42,592 bases of DNA, from positions 1 to 42,592 of the forward strand of contig JASJCB010000094.1 in assembly GCA_030066195.1 (NCBI GenBank). Direction: 5' to 3'. Positions 32,289 to 41,283 of this stretch are shown piece after piece; within the stretch, counting starts at the first letter, position 1; every line of letters starts with the position of its first letter. The notes beneath the pieces are model-generated. The model saw only the letters and a list, made by a program, of their open reading frames with translations. It was not told the DNA's origin and searched no databases. The position numbers were made by a program, and so were the translations under genes. The DNA is from Acidobacteriota bacterium. Its GTDB lineage: Bacteria > Acidobacteriota > Holophagae > Acanthopleuribacterales > Acanthopleuribacteraceae.

Positions 32289-33199
32289 TGGTTCGACTGC
32301 ACAAACTGGGACCTGTCTTTTGTGCCGACCATATTCACGATTGGGCGCAAAGCCACGCCTACCTGCCCACGCCCGTTCGCCGCGGCAACCTGGTTCGCGT
32401 CTATCTCGCCTTTCGCGACGGCGCGGGTATCGGTCGGGTGGGTTACGTGGATGTGGACCCGGAGGCGCCCACCACGCCCGTCAACATATCCGCCACGCCC
32501 TTGTTGGACGTGGGCAGGCAAGGCAGTTTCGACGGTCACGGCGTGACGCCCTGTTCCGTGCTGGACCATGAGGGCGCCTATCGGCTCTACTATTTCGGCT
32601 GGCGACGGGATGAGGCGGTTCGCTACCACCTTTTCGCCGGTATGGCCGAGGGTACTCCCGACCGTTTCTACCGCATGTCCCCGGAACCCATCCTGCGCCC
32701 TTCCGACGAGGGCCGTTTCGTGCGCAGCGCACCCTTTGTCACCAATTTGGGCGGGCGCATCCACATGTGGTACGTGGCCGGCAGCGATTGGGTGGAAGTG
32801 AACGGAAAGCAGGTGCCCACCTACGGCATCTTTCATCAAACCTCACCCGACGGCAACACCTGGTCCGACCGCGGCGAGCCGGTTCTTCTGCCGCAAAGCG
32901 ACGACGAGTACGGTTTCGGCCGGCCCTATCTCCAGCAGACCGCGAAAGGGTTCCGCCTCTGGTATTCGGTGCGTACCCGCTCCAAGGGCTATCGCCTGGG
33001 ATTTGCCGACCGGGACCGGGACGGCGTCTGGCATCGGCGCGACGCCGATCTGGAAACCGATGTCACCCCGGGCGCCTGGGATTCGGAGATGATGTGCTTC
33101 CCCGCCGTAATTGAAACCGGCGCGGGCGCCCTGCTTTTCTATAATGGTAACGGGTTCGGCGCCACGGGCTTCGGCGTCGCCCGCATCGAGGATCCGTAA
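32288..33199 (+). CDS. Five-bladed beta-propeller protein, GH43/GH130-like
   Basis: A 303-residue protein with a repeated beta-propeller pattern of the glycosidase superfamily (GH43/62/68/130): SFDGHGVTPCSVLDHEGAYR, RLYYFGW, VRSAPFVTNLGGRIHMWYVA, YGFGRPYLQQTAKGFRLWYS, and DSEMMCFPAVIETG. Acidic residues in FDGHG, GFGRP-adjacent DDEYG and DSEMMCFP could be catalytic, but I cannot assign them. There is no signal peptide, so it is cytoplasmic, which is unusual for a glycan hydrolase and argues for a sugar-transfer or phosphorolysis role in glycan assembly. I start it at 32288, where ATG overlaps the previous stop; the frame is open further upstream inside the acetyltransferase gene. Confidence 0.75.
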   Translation: MVRLHKLGPVFCADHIHDWAQSHAYLPTPVRRGNLVRVYLAFRDGAGIGRVGYVDVDPEAPTTPVNISATPLLDVGRQGSFDGHGVTPCSVLDHEGAYRLYYFGWRRDEAVRYHLFAGMAEGTPDRFYRMSPEPILRPSDEGRFVRSAPFVTNLGGRIHMWYVAGSDWVEVNGKQVPTYGIFHQTSPDGNTWSDRGEPVLLPQSDDEYGFGRPYLQQTAKGFRLWYSVRTRSKGYRLGFADRDRDGVWHRRDADLETDVTPGAWDSEMMCFPAVIETGAGALLFYNGNGFGATGFGVARIEDP

Positions 33200-34152
33200 T
33201 GACAATGGTAAGAGCTTATACCCCGCAACATGCTGCCGTTTGGGACGAACTGGTCGATGCCTCCGTCAACGGCACCTTCCTTCATTCCCGCAAGTTCCTG
33301 GCTTATCACGGCGACCGTTTCCAGGACCGGTCCTTGTTGATCTACGACGCCAGGGAGAATTTGTGCGCCGTTCTACCCGCGGCGCTCGATCCGACTGATC
33401 CCCAGACCGTGGTCAGTCATCCGGGCGCAACTTACGGCGGCCTGATACATGCGGGCAACCTCACCGGTAACGCTTTCGCCGAATCCTTCGACGCCGTACT
33501 GAAACATTATCGCCGAGCCGGGCTCCAGGAACTGTGCTACAAAGCGGTGCCGCATATCTACCATCGCGTGCCCGCCATGGAAGACCTCTACCATCTGTTT
33601 CGCCGTGACGCCGTCTGTTATCGACGCGACCTGAGCGCCTGTGTCGATTTGCAAAACCGGCTGCCGCTACACCAAATGCGCCGTCGCGGCATCCGCAAGG
33701 CCGGTCGCTCCGATATCGATATCGCCGAAAACATCGACCGGCTGCCCCGGTTCTGGCATATTTTGGGCGAAAACCTGGCCGAACGGCACGGCGCAAAGCC
33801 GGTTCACAGCCTGGAAGAAATTCAGGGCCTGATTCAATCGTTCCCGCGGCAAATGGAATTGGCTTGCGCCGTGTTCGAGGGCGACGTGGTCGCGGGCTGC
33901 CTGCTGTTCAAAACCCCCGTCACCACGCATTGCCAGTACATCGCCTCCACGGCGGAGGGCAGAAGCGGACGCGCACTCGATCTGTTATTCGAAACCCTGA
34001 TCCGGCGTGAACAAATGGCGGGCAAACGCTATTTCAACTTCGGCATCAGCACGGAAAACCAGGGTCGCGACCTGAACGACGGCCTGCACCGTTTCAAAAA
34101 CGGCTTCGGGGGTGGTACAATAACTCACGAATTCTTTCGCCTGGAACTCTAA
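33199..34152 (+). CDS. FemAB/GNAT-like acyltransferase
   Basis: A 317-residue protein of the FemAB/GNAT (Acetyltransf_6) type. The N-terminal half (VDASVNGTFLHSRKFLAYHG, LIYDARENLCAVLPAAL, HPGATYGGLI) matches the first GNAT-like lobe, and the second has the CoA/acyl-binding core (ELACAVFEGDVVAGCLLFKT, GRALDLLFETLIRREQM, RYFNFGISTENQGRDLNDGL). Such proteins N-acylate sugars or transfer amino acids, for example onto amino sugars of exopolysaccharide. It starts on the shared base of TAATG with the previous gene and ends sharing a base with the next, so translation is coupled on both sides. Confidence 0.82.
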   Translation: MTMVRAYTPQHAAVWDELVDASVNGTFLHSRKFLAYHGDRFQDRSLLIYDARENLCAVLPAALDPTDPQTVVSHPGATYGGLIHAGNLTGNAFAESFDAVLKHYRRAGLQELCYKAVPHIYHRVPAMEDLYHLFRRDAVCYRRDLSACVDLQNRLPLHQMRRRGIRKAGRSDIDIAENIDRLPRFWHILGENLAERHGAKPVHSLEEIQGLIQSFPRQMELACAVFEGDVVAGCLLFKTPVTTHCQYIASTAEGRSGRALDLLFETLIRREQMAGKRYFNFGISTENQGRDLNDGLHRFKNGFGGGTITHEFFRLEL

Positions 34153-34562
34153 TGAAACCAAAATTTCGCCTGATTGACCTTCCCGTCATACACGACCAGC
34201 GCGGCAACCTGACCTTTATCGAGCAGTCCCGCCACATCCCCTTCGACATCGAGCGCGTCTATTACCTTTACGACGTACCCGGCGGTTCGGAGCGCGGCGG
34301 CCACGCCCACAAGACCCTGCACCAGTTCCTGGTGGCCGTGGCAGGCAGCTTCGACGTGCATCTGGACGACGGCGTCAACCAGCAAAGCTTTCATCTCAAC
34401 CGCTCCAACTTCGGACTGTACCTGCCCAATATGGTCTGGCGAACCATCGACAACTTTTCCTCGTGTTCCGTCTGCCTGGTGATGGCGTCCGGTTACTATT
34501 CGGAAGCCGATTACCACCGCAACTACGAAGCGTTTCGCGCCGCAGTGGATCGGTCGAAATGA
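34152..34562 (+). CDS. fdtA: dTDP-4-dehydro-6-deoxyglucose 3,4-ketoisomerase
   Basis: A 136-residue cupin of the FdtA/QdtA (WxcM C-terminal) family, which moves the keto group of dTDP-4-keto-6-deoxyglucose from C4 to C3, giving the substrate for 3-amination. The defining HAHK motif with upstream Arg-Gly-Gly (GSERGGHAHKTLHQFLV, about residues 46-62) is intact, as are DQRGNLTFIE and SNFGLYLPNMVWRTI. Whether it makes the galacto (Fdt) or gluco (Qdt) product cannot be read directly. It starts on a TAATG overlap and ends in an ATGA overlap with the aminotransferase. The dTDP-glucose supply genes rmlA and rmlB are not in the window. Confidence 0.9.
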   Translation: MKPKFRLIDLPVIHDQRGNLTFIEQSRHIPFDIERVYYLYDVPGGSERGGHAHKTLHQFLVAVAGSFDVHLDDGVNQQSFHLNRSNFGLYLPNMVWRTIDNFSSCSVCLVMASGYYSEADYHRNYEAFRAAVDRSK

Positions 34563-35644
34563 TCCCTTTCCTGGACCTGCGCGCCCAACTGGACGCGCAT
34601 CGCGAGGCTTACGATGCGGCTTACAGGACGGTGATGGACGCGGGCCGCTTCATCCTGGACAAGCAGGTCGATTCCTTTGAACGGGCCTACGCGGCCTATT
34701 GCGGCGTCAAACACTGTATCGGTGTGGGCTCCGGTTATGACGCGCTGTTCCTGATCCTGAAGGCCATGGACATCGGCCCCGGCGACGAGGTGCTGGTGCC
34801 GGCCCATACCTTCTTCGCAACCTGGTCGGCGGTTTCGGCAACGAGAGCTACACCGGTGGGCGTGGATGTTCGCGCCGATAGTTTCAATATGGACCCGGAG
34901 GAGGCGGCCCGGCGCATAACCGCAAAAGCCAGGGCCGTCATGCCGGTGCACCTCTACGGTCTGCCCGCGGCCATGACGCCCCTGCGTGAACTCTGCACGG
35001 AACATGGCCTCGAGTTGATCGAAGACGCCGCCCAGGCCCAAGGCGCTTACTACGGCGACCGCCGGGTCGGGTCCCTGGGTGACGCCGCCGGTTTCAGCTT
35101 CTATCCGGTCAAGAACCTGGGCGCCCTTGGCGACGCGGGCTGTGTCACCACCGATGACGACCGACTGGCCGCAAGGATCAGAAGGCTGCGCAACTACGGC
35201 TCCGAACAGAAATATCGTCACCTGGAGCCGGGCGTCAACTCGCGCCTGGACGAACTCCAGGCCGCCTTCCTAAGCGTCGGGCTGAAGCATCTGGACGCCT
35301 GGAACGACCGCCGGCGCGAAATAGCTGAACTGTATGATCACGGCCTCCGGGGAAAGCTGACACTGCCTCCGGCTGACCCTTCGAGCGTTCGTCACCAATA
35401 CGTGGTGCGTCATCCGCAAAGAGACCGGTTGGCCGCGTTCCTGGCCGATCGTGGTATCGGCACCATTATCCACTACCCGGAACCGCCCTTTCTGCAACCG
35501 CCCTACGCCGACGCCGTAACCGAGGACTTCCCCGTGGCGCGAACCGTCTGCGAGACCTGTCTCAGCCTGCCCATCCATCCCTTCCTGACCGATGAACAAG
35601 CCGGCACGGTCATCGACGCGATACTAAGCTTCTCCAATCGATAA
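34559..35644 (+). CDS. fdtB: dTDP-3-amino-3,6-dideoxy-sugar aminotransferase
   Basis: A 361-residue PLP enzyme of the DegT/DnrJ/EryC1/StrS family. It has the typical N-terminus IPFLDLRAQLDAHREA, GVGSGYDALFLILKAMDIGPGDEV, HLYGLPAAM, the PLP-phenol Asp in LIEDAAQAQGAYYGDRRVG, the Schiff-base Lys in SFYPVKNLGALGDAG and RLRNYGSEQKYRH, with SRLDELQAAFL. Next to the FdtA-like ketoisomerase it most likely makes dTDP-3-amino-3,6-dideoxy-galactose (or glucose) from the 3-keto sugar with glutamate. The ATG overlaps the previous stop (ATGA). It is the last gene of the operon; the Reg_prop kinase gene then converges from the right. Confidence 0.92.
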   Translation: MIPFLDLRAQLDAHREAYDAAYRTVMDAGRFILDKQVDSFERAYAAYCGVKHCIGVGSGYDALFLILKAMDIGPGDEVLVPAHTFFATWSAVSATRATPVGVDVRADSFNMDPEEAARRITAKARAVMPVHLYGLPAAMTPLRELCTEHGLELIEDAAQAQGAYYGDRRVGSLGDAAGFSFYPVKNLGALGDAGCVTTDDDRLAARIRRLRNYGSEQKYRHLEPGVNSRLDELQAAFLSVGLKHLDAWNDRRREIAELYDHGLRGKLTLPPADPSSVRHQYVVRHPQRDRLAAFLADRGIGTIIHYPEPPFLQPPYADAVTEDFPVARTVCETCLSLPIHPFLTDEQAGTVIDAILSFSNR

Positions 35645-35736
35645 GAAGCTTCACATTCGGAAAAAGCGGGGGGACTCAGCGTGACCGGCGCCGCGGAAGG
35701 CTTGGGCGAACGACGTAGCTGCTCTGCTGAGGAACC

Positions 35737-38700
35737 TCACAGATGGTGGTCGTCGGGTTCCATGGGTAGATAGATCATGAAATGGGCGCCCTTGCCCGGC
35801 TCGCTTTCCAGCTCGATGCGCCCCTCGTGCTGTTCGATGATGCCGAAGGAAATGGAAAGCCCCAAGCCGGTGCCTTTGCCGACCGGCTTGGTAGTGAAAA
35901 AGGGCTCGAAGATCCGACGTTGATCTTCCGGGGATATGCCCGGCCCGTCGTCGATGAAATGGACCACGCACATTTCATCCTCCGTACGGGTGCGTACGAT
36001 CAGCCGTCCGGCTCCCTTCTCCGCAAGGGCCTGACAGGCATTGACCGTCATGTTCATAAATACCTGATTCAACTCGCCCTGACGGCCGGCAACCATGGGT
36101 TTGACCGGGTAATCCTCCTCGAAGATTACCTTGCCCTGGAAGTTGGGACGCACCAGGTTGAGTGTCGACTCCAAACAGCTCACCAGGTCCACGCGCATGG
36201 CGTCCTGATTGCCCTTTCTGGAAAAGATGCGCAGGTCGCGGACGATGGAAGCAATTCGATGAGAACCGTCGCGAATGGTCTGCACGTGTTCGTACAAGGG
36301 TTGTAAGCGACCGGACAGTTCGTCCAACACCTCCTGCTCGGCGTCGTCACCCGCCAGGCTGAAGAGAAACCGTTTGAACTTGTCCAGGTCAGTCAGCATG
36401 TTCTGGGCGCTGCCGTTGACGAAGTTGGTCGGGTTGTTGATCTCGTGGCCGATACCGGACGTCAGGGTACCCAGCGAGGCCATCTTGTCTTGCAGGACCA
36501 GTTGTTCTTGGGTGCGCACCAGTTTCACGTTCTGTTCCTCGATACGCTCCATATAGGAAGCCCGGGCAAGCGCCGAAATGGCGTGTTCGCGGAATCGTTC
36601 CATGATTTGAATGTCGGCCCGGCCGAACTCAGTGTTACCGCTCAGATTATCGAGGACAAGGAAGCCGACCAGTTCCCCTTTCAGGTGCAGCGGCATGGAT
36701 AACATGGCCCGTGCGGGCCGAATGCCTTCCAAGCGGCCGATGGGGGGCAGGTTGTCGATCAAGCGGACGGTTTCACCTTCCAAGTGGTTTTGCTCCGAGT
36801 TCATGTAGCGGACCGCGAGTTCCTCACGGGAAAACGAAAACTGTTTCATGTAAACCAGGTTATGACCCGTGGAAGCGATGACCTCGAACCTTTGGTTATC
36901 CTCGCTCCACAGAAAAAATGCGCCGGCCTCGGCAGCGCAAATATGGCTGACGGCCAACTCCAGCATCGACTTCAATACGCCTTCCAATGACAGTTCCTTA
37001 TTCATCTGGCGAACGATGCGGTCGAGGACTTCCTGCTCCTGGTTCAGCGTGACCAGGGCCTGACCGCGTTCCTCCAGGCGGCGGTTGGCCTCGCGTAAAT
37101 GCAGGTGAAGGTCTAAACGGGCCACCAGTTCCCCACGGGCGATGGGTTTGGCGATGTAGTCGTTGCCGCCGGCCTCGAAGCCCGCGGTCAGATCCTCGGT
37201 GCGATTACGGGCGCTGAGAAAGATCACCGGCAGTTCTTGGGGCGCGAATTTCCGGCGTATTTCGCGGCAGATCTCGTAACCCGTGACCCGAGGCATCATG
37301 ATGTCCAGCAAAACCATATCGATCGGTTCGGTTTCCAGGATTTCCAAGCCGGTCTCACCGTCCGCCGCCTCGATGGCGCAGTGACCCAGGACCTGAAGGT
37401 GATTGAGCAGAACCTGGCGATTGATAGCATCGTCGTCCACCACCAGGATGGTATACGCGCCGGCGGCGGAGGAAGCGGGCAGATCGGGCGCCACGGGGTC
37501 CGGGGCCGGTTCCAAAAGTGGTTCCATGATCTGGTGTATGGAGGAGTCTTCCTCGGGTTCGCCCGCCCAGATGGGTAGGGTGAAACGAATAGTGGTACCC
37601 TTGCCAACCGTGGAAAGGGCATCGATGGAGCCCCCGTGTAATTCCACCAACTGCTTGCAGATGGTCAACCCCAGGCCGGTCCCGCCGTAAACGCGGCTGT
37701 CCCCGATCTCCGCCTGCTCGAACGATTGAAAAACCCTTTCCAAATCCTCGGGGGCAATACCGATTCCGGTATCTCGAACCTGGATCTCCATCCACACGCC
37801 GGCCCTGGTTGCGGATACGCTGACGGAACCGTTATTGGTGAATTTGACCGCATTGCCCACCAGGTTGTGGAGAATCTGTTGCAGACGTTCCTCATCGGCA
37901 TATACCGAGGGAAGGGACGGGTCCAACAGGTTTTCCAGGACCACCGATTTGTTGCGCAGTAAGGGGCGACTGAGGGCAAGAACAACCTCGGTCAGGCTGT
38001 ACAGGTCCACCGGCCCCCGCTTCAATTTCATGCCGTGGTTCTTCAGCTTGGCGAAGTCCAGGATATCGTCGACCAGATGAGACAGGCGTTTGCCGCTGGT
38101 GCGAATCATTTCCAAATTGGTGGAAACGGTGGGGCTCAAGGAACCGCCGGCGCCGTGCAACAGCGATTCGGCCAGACCGATCATACCGTGGAGGGGCGTG
38201 CGCAGTTCGTGACTGGTATTTGCCAGAAACGCGTCTTTCAAAACGTCGATGTCACGGAGACGCTCGACAACCTGCTTCTCCTGATCCAATTTACGACGTT
38301 GCTGGCGGACATACCAGGAGATGAGCGCGGCCAGAGCCAAAATGTACAGCAGGATCGCCCACCATTGTTTCCAGGGCGGGGTGGTGATGGTAACGGCCAG
38401 AACGGTGTCTTCACTCCATTCGCCGCCGATGGAACGCACACCGGCACGGAAGGTATAGTTACCGGGATCCAGGTTGGTATAGGTGGCTCTGCGCGCGGTT
38501 TCGTCGGTTTCCACCCAATTCTCGTCAAAGGGATCCAAACGATAGCGAAAGATGCAAGCCGACCCCTGGACCGGGGTGGCGAATTCCAAGGTCAGGATGC
38601 GGGTCTGCCAGCCAAGTTTCAGGTCTGTCGTCAATTCCACGGCTTTTTTCAAAGGAGATTCCGGGTCTCGAGCGCGGGGTAGGCGAGCCTGGTTATCGAT

Positions 38701-40749
38701 TAATAAACGGGTGAGGATGACCGGGTGGGTCGGCTTATCCTCCTGAAGGTCTTTTGGATGAAAGGTCAACCATCCATTGGGGCTGCCGTAGTAGAACCTG
38801 CCGGCCTTGTCTCGGAACCCGGCGCCGTGGTTGAAGGTCTTCAGGCCGAGGTCGCCGTTTTGGCCGTAATTGCGAATGGAAAGGGTTTTGGGGTCCAACC
38901 TTGAAAGGCCGCGAGGAGTACTCATCCAAACAAAACCCTGCTCGTCCTTGAGCAGAGAATAGATGGTATTGCCCGAGAGCCCGTCCGCGGTGCTGATGCG
39001 CCCGATCGACTGCCCCTCCGATTTCAAGTAGTTCAACCCCGCGGCGGTGCCCACCCACATGCCCTCACCGTCGTCTTCGCACAGGCTGAGAACGGTGTTG
39101 GACGAAATCCCGGTGGTTTCGTCCCCGTTCTTGAAGACCTTGAAGACGCCGGGTTGGGCAAGGTCCATGCGGCTGAGCCCGCCTTCCCAACTACCGAACC
39201 AGAGATTTTCACCGGAGGGTCCCACGGAGATCAGCAGACAACTGATATTGTCGCCCCCCGGACTCATGGGATTGTCGGGATCGTGGCGGTAACGGGTGAA
39301 ACCACCGTTGCTGTTCAATGTGTTCAGACCGGAGGAGGTGCCTACCCATAACCGGCCCTGACGGTCGTGGCGAACGGCGGTGATCCAATTGCTGGTCAGG
39401 GTTTCCGGGTCTTCCCGATTGTGACGGTAGACCACTCCCCCGTTCGTTCCGGCAGACACTTGCCGAAAAAGGCCGAAAGCCGTGGTGCCCGCCCAAATCT
39501 CACCGTTGGGCCCCTCGTGCAAAGCAGTAATTGACTCGCCGCCTTCAGGGGTAAGGCGCACGGGAACCGGCGTACCCAAGCCGGCTTCTCGCTCGGGGTG
39601 ATAAACGAACAGCCCGTTCCCGGTGGTTCCCTCCCACAACCGGCCTTTTCGGTCGAGGAGAAGTTGCGCGGCCGGCGCCTCGCGGTGATTGACCGCGAAA
39701 GGGGTAAGCTGCATACGACTGAAACCGCTGCCGAAGGTGCCCACCCAGGCGATGTCCCGCCTATCCAGGAAGATACTGCTGATGGAGTTGATGGGCAAGC
39801 CGGCGGAGTTGGAAGGGTCGTGAAGCCAACGGCGAGTGGTCCCGTTTTCCAGATCGTATTGGATAAGACCCTGATCATAGGTACACAGCCAGATTCGCCC
39901 CTGGTCGTCCATTGCCGTATCCAGCACGGTGCCGAACGATTTGCCTTCGGCGTCCGTCACCGTTTCGATGCGGTCTTCGGCGCCGGCTCGAATGAGGCCC
40001 AAACCGTCGTTGCTGCCGAACCATCGATTACCCTTTTCGTCGATGTCCATGCAGATCATTTGTTGCTCGTCGGGACCCCCGGGCCAGGGGACTTGCTTAA
40101 ACCGTCCCGGTTCAACCATCTTGTTGACCCCGCCGCCGAAGGTGGCCGCCCATAGCGTTCCCTGCCGGTCCATTTGAAGTTCACTGATTTCATCATTCGT
40201 CAAACTGTCGGGATCGTCGTTACGATGTACATATCGCAAGGCTTTGCCGGTTGCCGGGTCGAACAGGTTGATGCCGCCCCCGGTCCCCAGCCAGATCAAC
40301 CGACGCCCGGACCGGTTGTCGAATAGAATACTGAAAACCGTGTTGTGAGCCAGACTGTTAGGGTCCTCGGCCTGCCGGCGCCAGGACCGAAAGGTCCCGT
40401 CGGCGCGCTGGAACAGGTTCAATCCGCCGCGTGTGCCGATCCACAGATTGCCGTCGTCATCCTCGACAATATTGTAGATATAATCGCTGGAAATCGAATT
40501 GGGATCGTTGGAGTTGTGCCGATAGATCTCAAATGAATATCCGTCGAACCGATTCAACCCGTCGCGTGTGCCGAACCACATAAACCCCATGCGATCCCGC
40601 ATGATGCAAATGACATTGCCCTGAGACAACCCGCTGTCTACATCATAATGCGTCATCGCGTAGTTGTTTTGCCCCGCTTGAGTCGGACCGATGATAAACG
40701 ACGACAAAAGCAAGGAGAGAAGCCACTTACAGGACTCGTTTGAATTCAT
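35737..40749 (-). CDS. Reg_prop hybrid sensor with two histidine-kinase cores
   Basis: About 1670 residues. After a signal peptide (LLSLLLSSFIIGPTQAG), some 14 Reg_prop blades (repeats such as GNLWIGTRGGLNLF) form two seven-bladed propellers in the periplasm, followed by a Y_Y_Y domain and a transmembrane helix (WWAILLYILALAALISWYV, near 806). Next come HisKA (NTSHELRTPLHGM, near 845), HATPase_c (GTGLGLTICKQL), a receiver (ILVVDDDAINRQ, VLLDIMMPRVTGYE, IAKPI), a GAF domain (about 1255-1400), and a second kinase core of a different type (TSGIGHEINNPTNF, near 1436; NQVFMNMTVNACQAL; GTGLGLSISFGIIEQ). It has neither HPt nor DNA-binding domain. The start is uncertain: GGGAGG lies 13 bases before 40749, and an earlier in-frame ATG is at 40770. 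It likely senses a polysaccharide or surface cue. Confidence 0.92.
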   Translation of the reverse strand: MNSNESCKWLLSLLLSSFIIGPTQAGQNNYAMTHYDVDSGLSQGNVICIMRDRMGFMWFGTRDGLNRFDGYSFEIYRHNSNDPNSISSDYIYNIVEDDDGNLWIGTRGGLNLFQRADGTFRSWRRQAEDPNSLAHNTVFSILFDNRSGRRLIWLGTGGGINLFDPATGKALRYVHRNDDPDSLTNDEISELQMDRQGTLWAATFGGGVNKMVEPGRFKQVPWPGGPDEQQMICMDIDEKGNRWFGSNDGLGLIRAGAEDRIETVTDAEGKSFGTVLDTAMDDQGRIWLCTYDQGLIQYDLENGTTRRWLHDPSNSAGLPINSISSIFLDRRDIAWVGTFGSGFSRMQLTPFAVNHREAPAAQLLLDRKGRLWEGTTGNGLFVYHPEREAGLGTPVPVRLTPEGGESITALHEGPNGEIWAGTTAFGLFRQVSAGTNGGVVYRHNREDPETLTSNWITAVRHDRQGRLWVGTSSGLNTLNSNGGFTRYRHDPDNPMSPGGDNISCLLISVGPSGENLWFGSWEGGLSRMDLAQPGVFKVFKNGDETTGISSNTVLSLCEDDGEGMWVGTAAGLNYLKSEGQSIGRISTADGLSGNTIYSLLKDEQGFVWMSTPRGLSRLDPKTLSIRNYGQNGDLGLKTFNHGAGFRDKAGRFYYGSPNGWLTFHPKDLQEDKPTHPVILTRLLIDNQARLPRARDPESPLKKAVELTTDLKLGWQTRILTLEFATPVQGSACIFRYRLDPFDENWVETDETARRATYTNLDPGNYTFRAGVRSIGGEWSEDTVLAVTITTPPWKQWWAILLYILALAALISWYVRQQRRKLDQEKQVVERLRDIDVLKDAFLANTSHELRTPLHGMIGLAESLLHGAGGSLSPTVSTNLEMIRTSGKRLSHLVDDILDFAKLKNHGMKLKRGPVDLYSLTEVVLALSRPLLRNKSVVLENLLDPSLPSVYADEERLQQILHNLVGNAVKFTNNGSVSVSATRAGVWMEIQVRDTGIGIAPEDLERVFQSFEQAEIGDSRVYGGTGLGLTICKQLVELHGGSIDALSTVGKGTTIRFTLPIWAGEPEEDSSIHQIMEPLLEPAPDPVAPDLPASSAAGAYTILVVDDDAINRQVLLNHLQVLGHCAIEAADGETGLEILETEPIDMVLLDIMMPRVTGYEICREIRRKFAPQELPVIFLSARNRTEDLTAGFEAGGNDYIAKPIARGELVARLDLHLHLREANRRLEERGQALVTLNQEQEVLDRIVRQMNKELSLEGVLKSMLELAVSHICAAEAGAFFLWSEDNQRFEVIASTGHNLVYMKQFSFSREELAVRYMNSEQNHLEGETVRLIDNLPPIGRLEGIRPARAMLSMPLHLKGELVGFLVLDNLSGNTEFGRADIQIMERFREHAISALARASYMERIEEQNVKLVRTQEQLVLQDKMASLGTLTSGIGHEINNPTNFVNGSAQNMLTDLDKFKRFLFSLAGDDAEQEVLDELSGRLQPLYEHVQTIRDGSHRIASIVRDLRIFSRKGNQDAMRVDLVSCLESTLNLVRPNFQGKVIFEEDYPVKPMVAGRQGELNQVFMNMTVNACQALAEKGAGRLIVRTRTEDEMCVVHFIDDGPGISPEDQRRIFEPFFTTKPVGKGTGLGLSISFGIIEQHEGRIELESEPGKGAHFMIYLPMEPDDHHL

Positions 40750-40919
40750 GGAAACGATCGATCCTCCCATTTCGTGTTTCTCGCATCTTTTTCCTAACTA
40801 ACTTACAGTCCAACAAAAGATCTATCGGACAAAAGGCGTATATGGTTTTGTTTTTATCCCGAGTTTCCCTACCCGAAGTTTACGAAACAGCCCGAATCAA
40901 TCCACGGGAAAGGTTAGGG

Positions 40920-41129
40920 TTACTTTTGCGTACCCAGCCGAAGGAAACCGCGTGCGTCTTGCAATATGCAGGTGGTGTCAGCGCCGGATAGTCCGATTTG
41001 TTCCACCGGCTCAAAAGCCGGCGGCAGCCGTTGGGCCCACAAGCGCACCCCACACCCTGATTGAAACAGAAGAAAACAGGTCATGGCGATCAGGCTGGGG
41101 AATCGTCCGCTCTTCATTAATCTAACCAC
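40920..41129 (-). pseudogene. 5' fragment of another Reg_prop sensor gene
   Basis: A 69-codon frame beginning with a hydrophobic signal-like segment (FPSLIAMTCFLLFQSG) and then VEQIGLSGADTTCILQDARG and FLRLGTQK before the stop. This matches the first blade of Reg_prop sensors; the intact neighbour has MTHYDVDSGLSQGNVICIMR and GFMWFGTRDGL. The fragment stops just where the next residues should be DGLNRFDG. No further homology follows in the 150 bases before the intact gene, so I read it as the beginning of a second sensor lost by truncation. A short lipoprotein of independent function is the alternative. Confidence 0.5.
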
Positions 41130-41283
41130 GAACCGCGCTCCCGGCAGGTATAACCTATGGTAAATCTATCGGAAGGTGGCAAAAAATGATGATTTGAAAA
41201 TATCATAGGCCGGTTGATCGCTTATTTGATTAGTCCGCCTTCGATTGGGTTATGATGTTGCATCGAAGATAAGGGAGGAAGAC

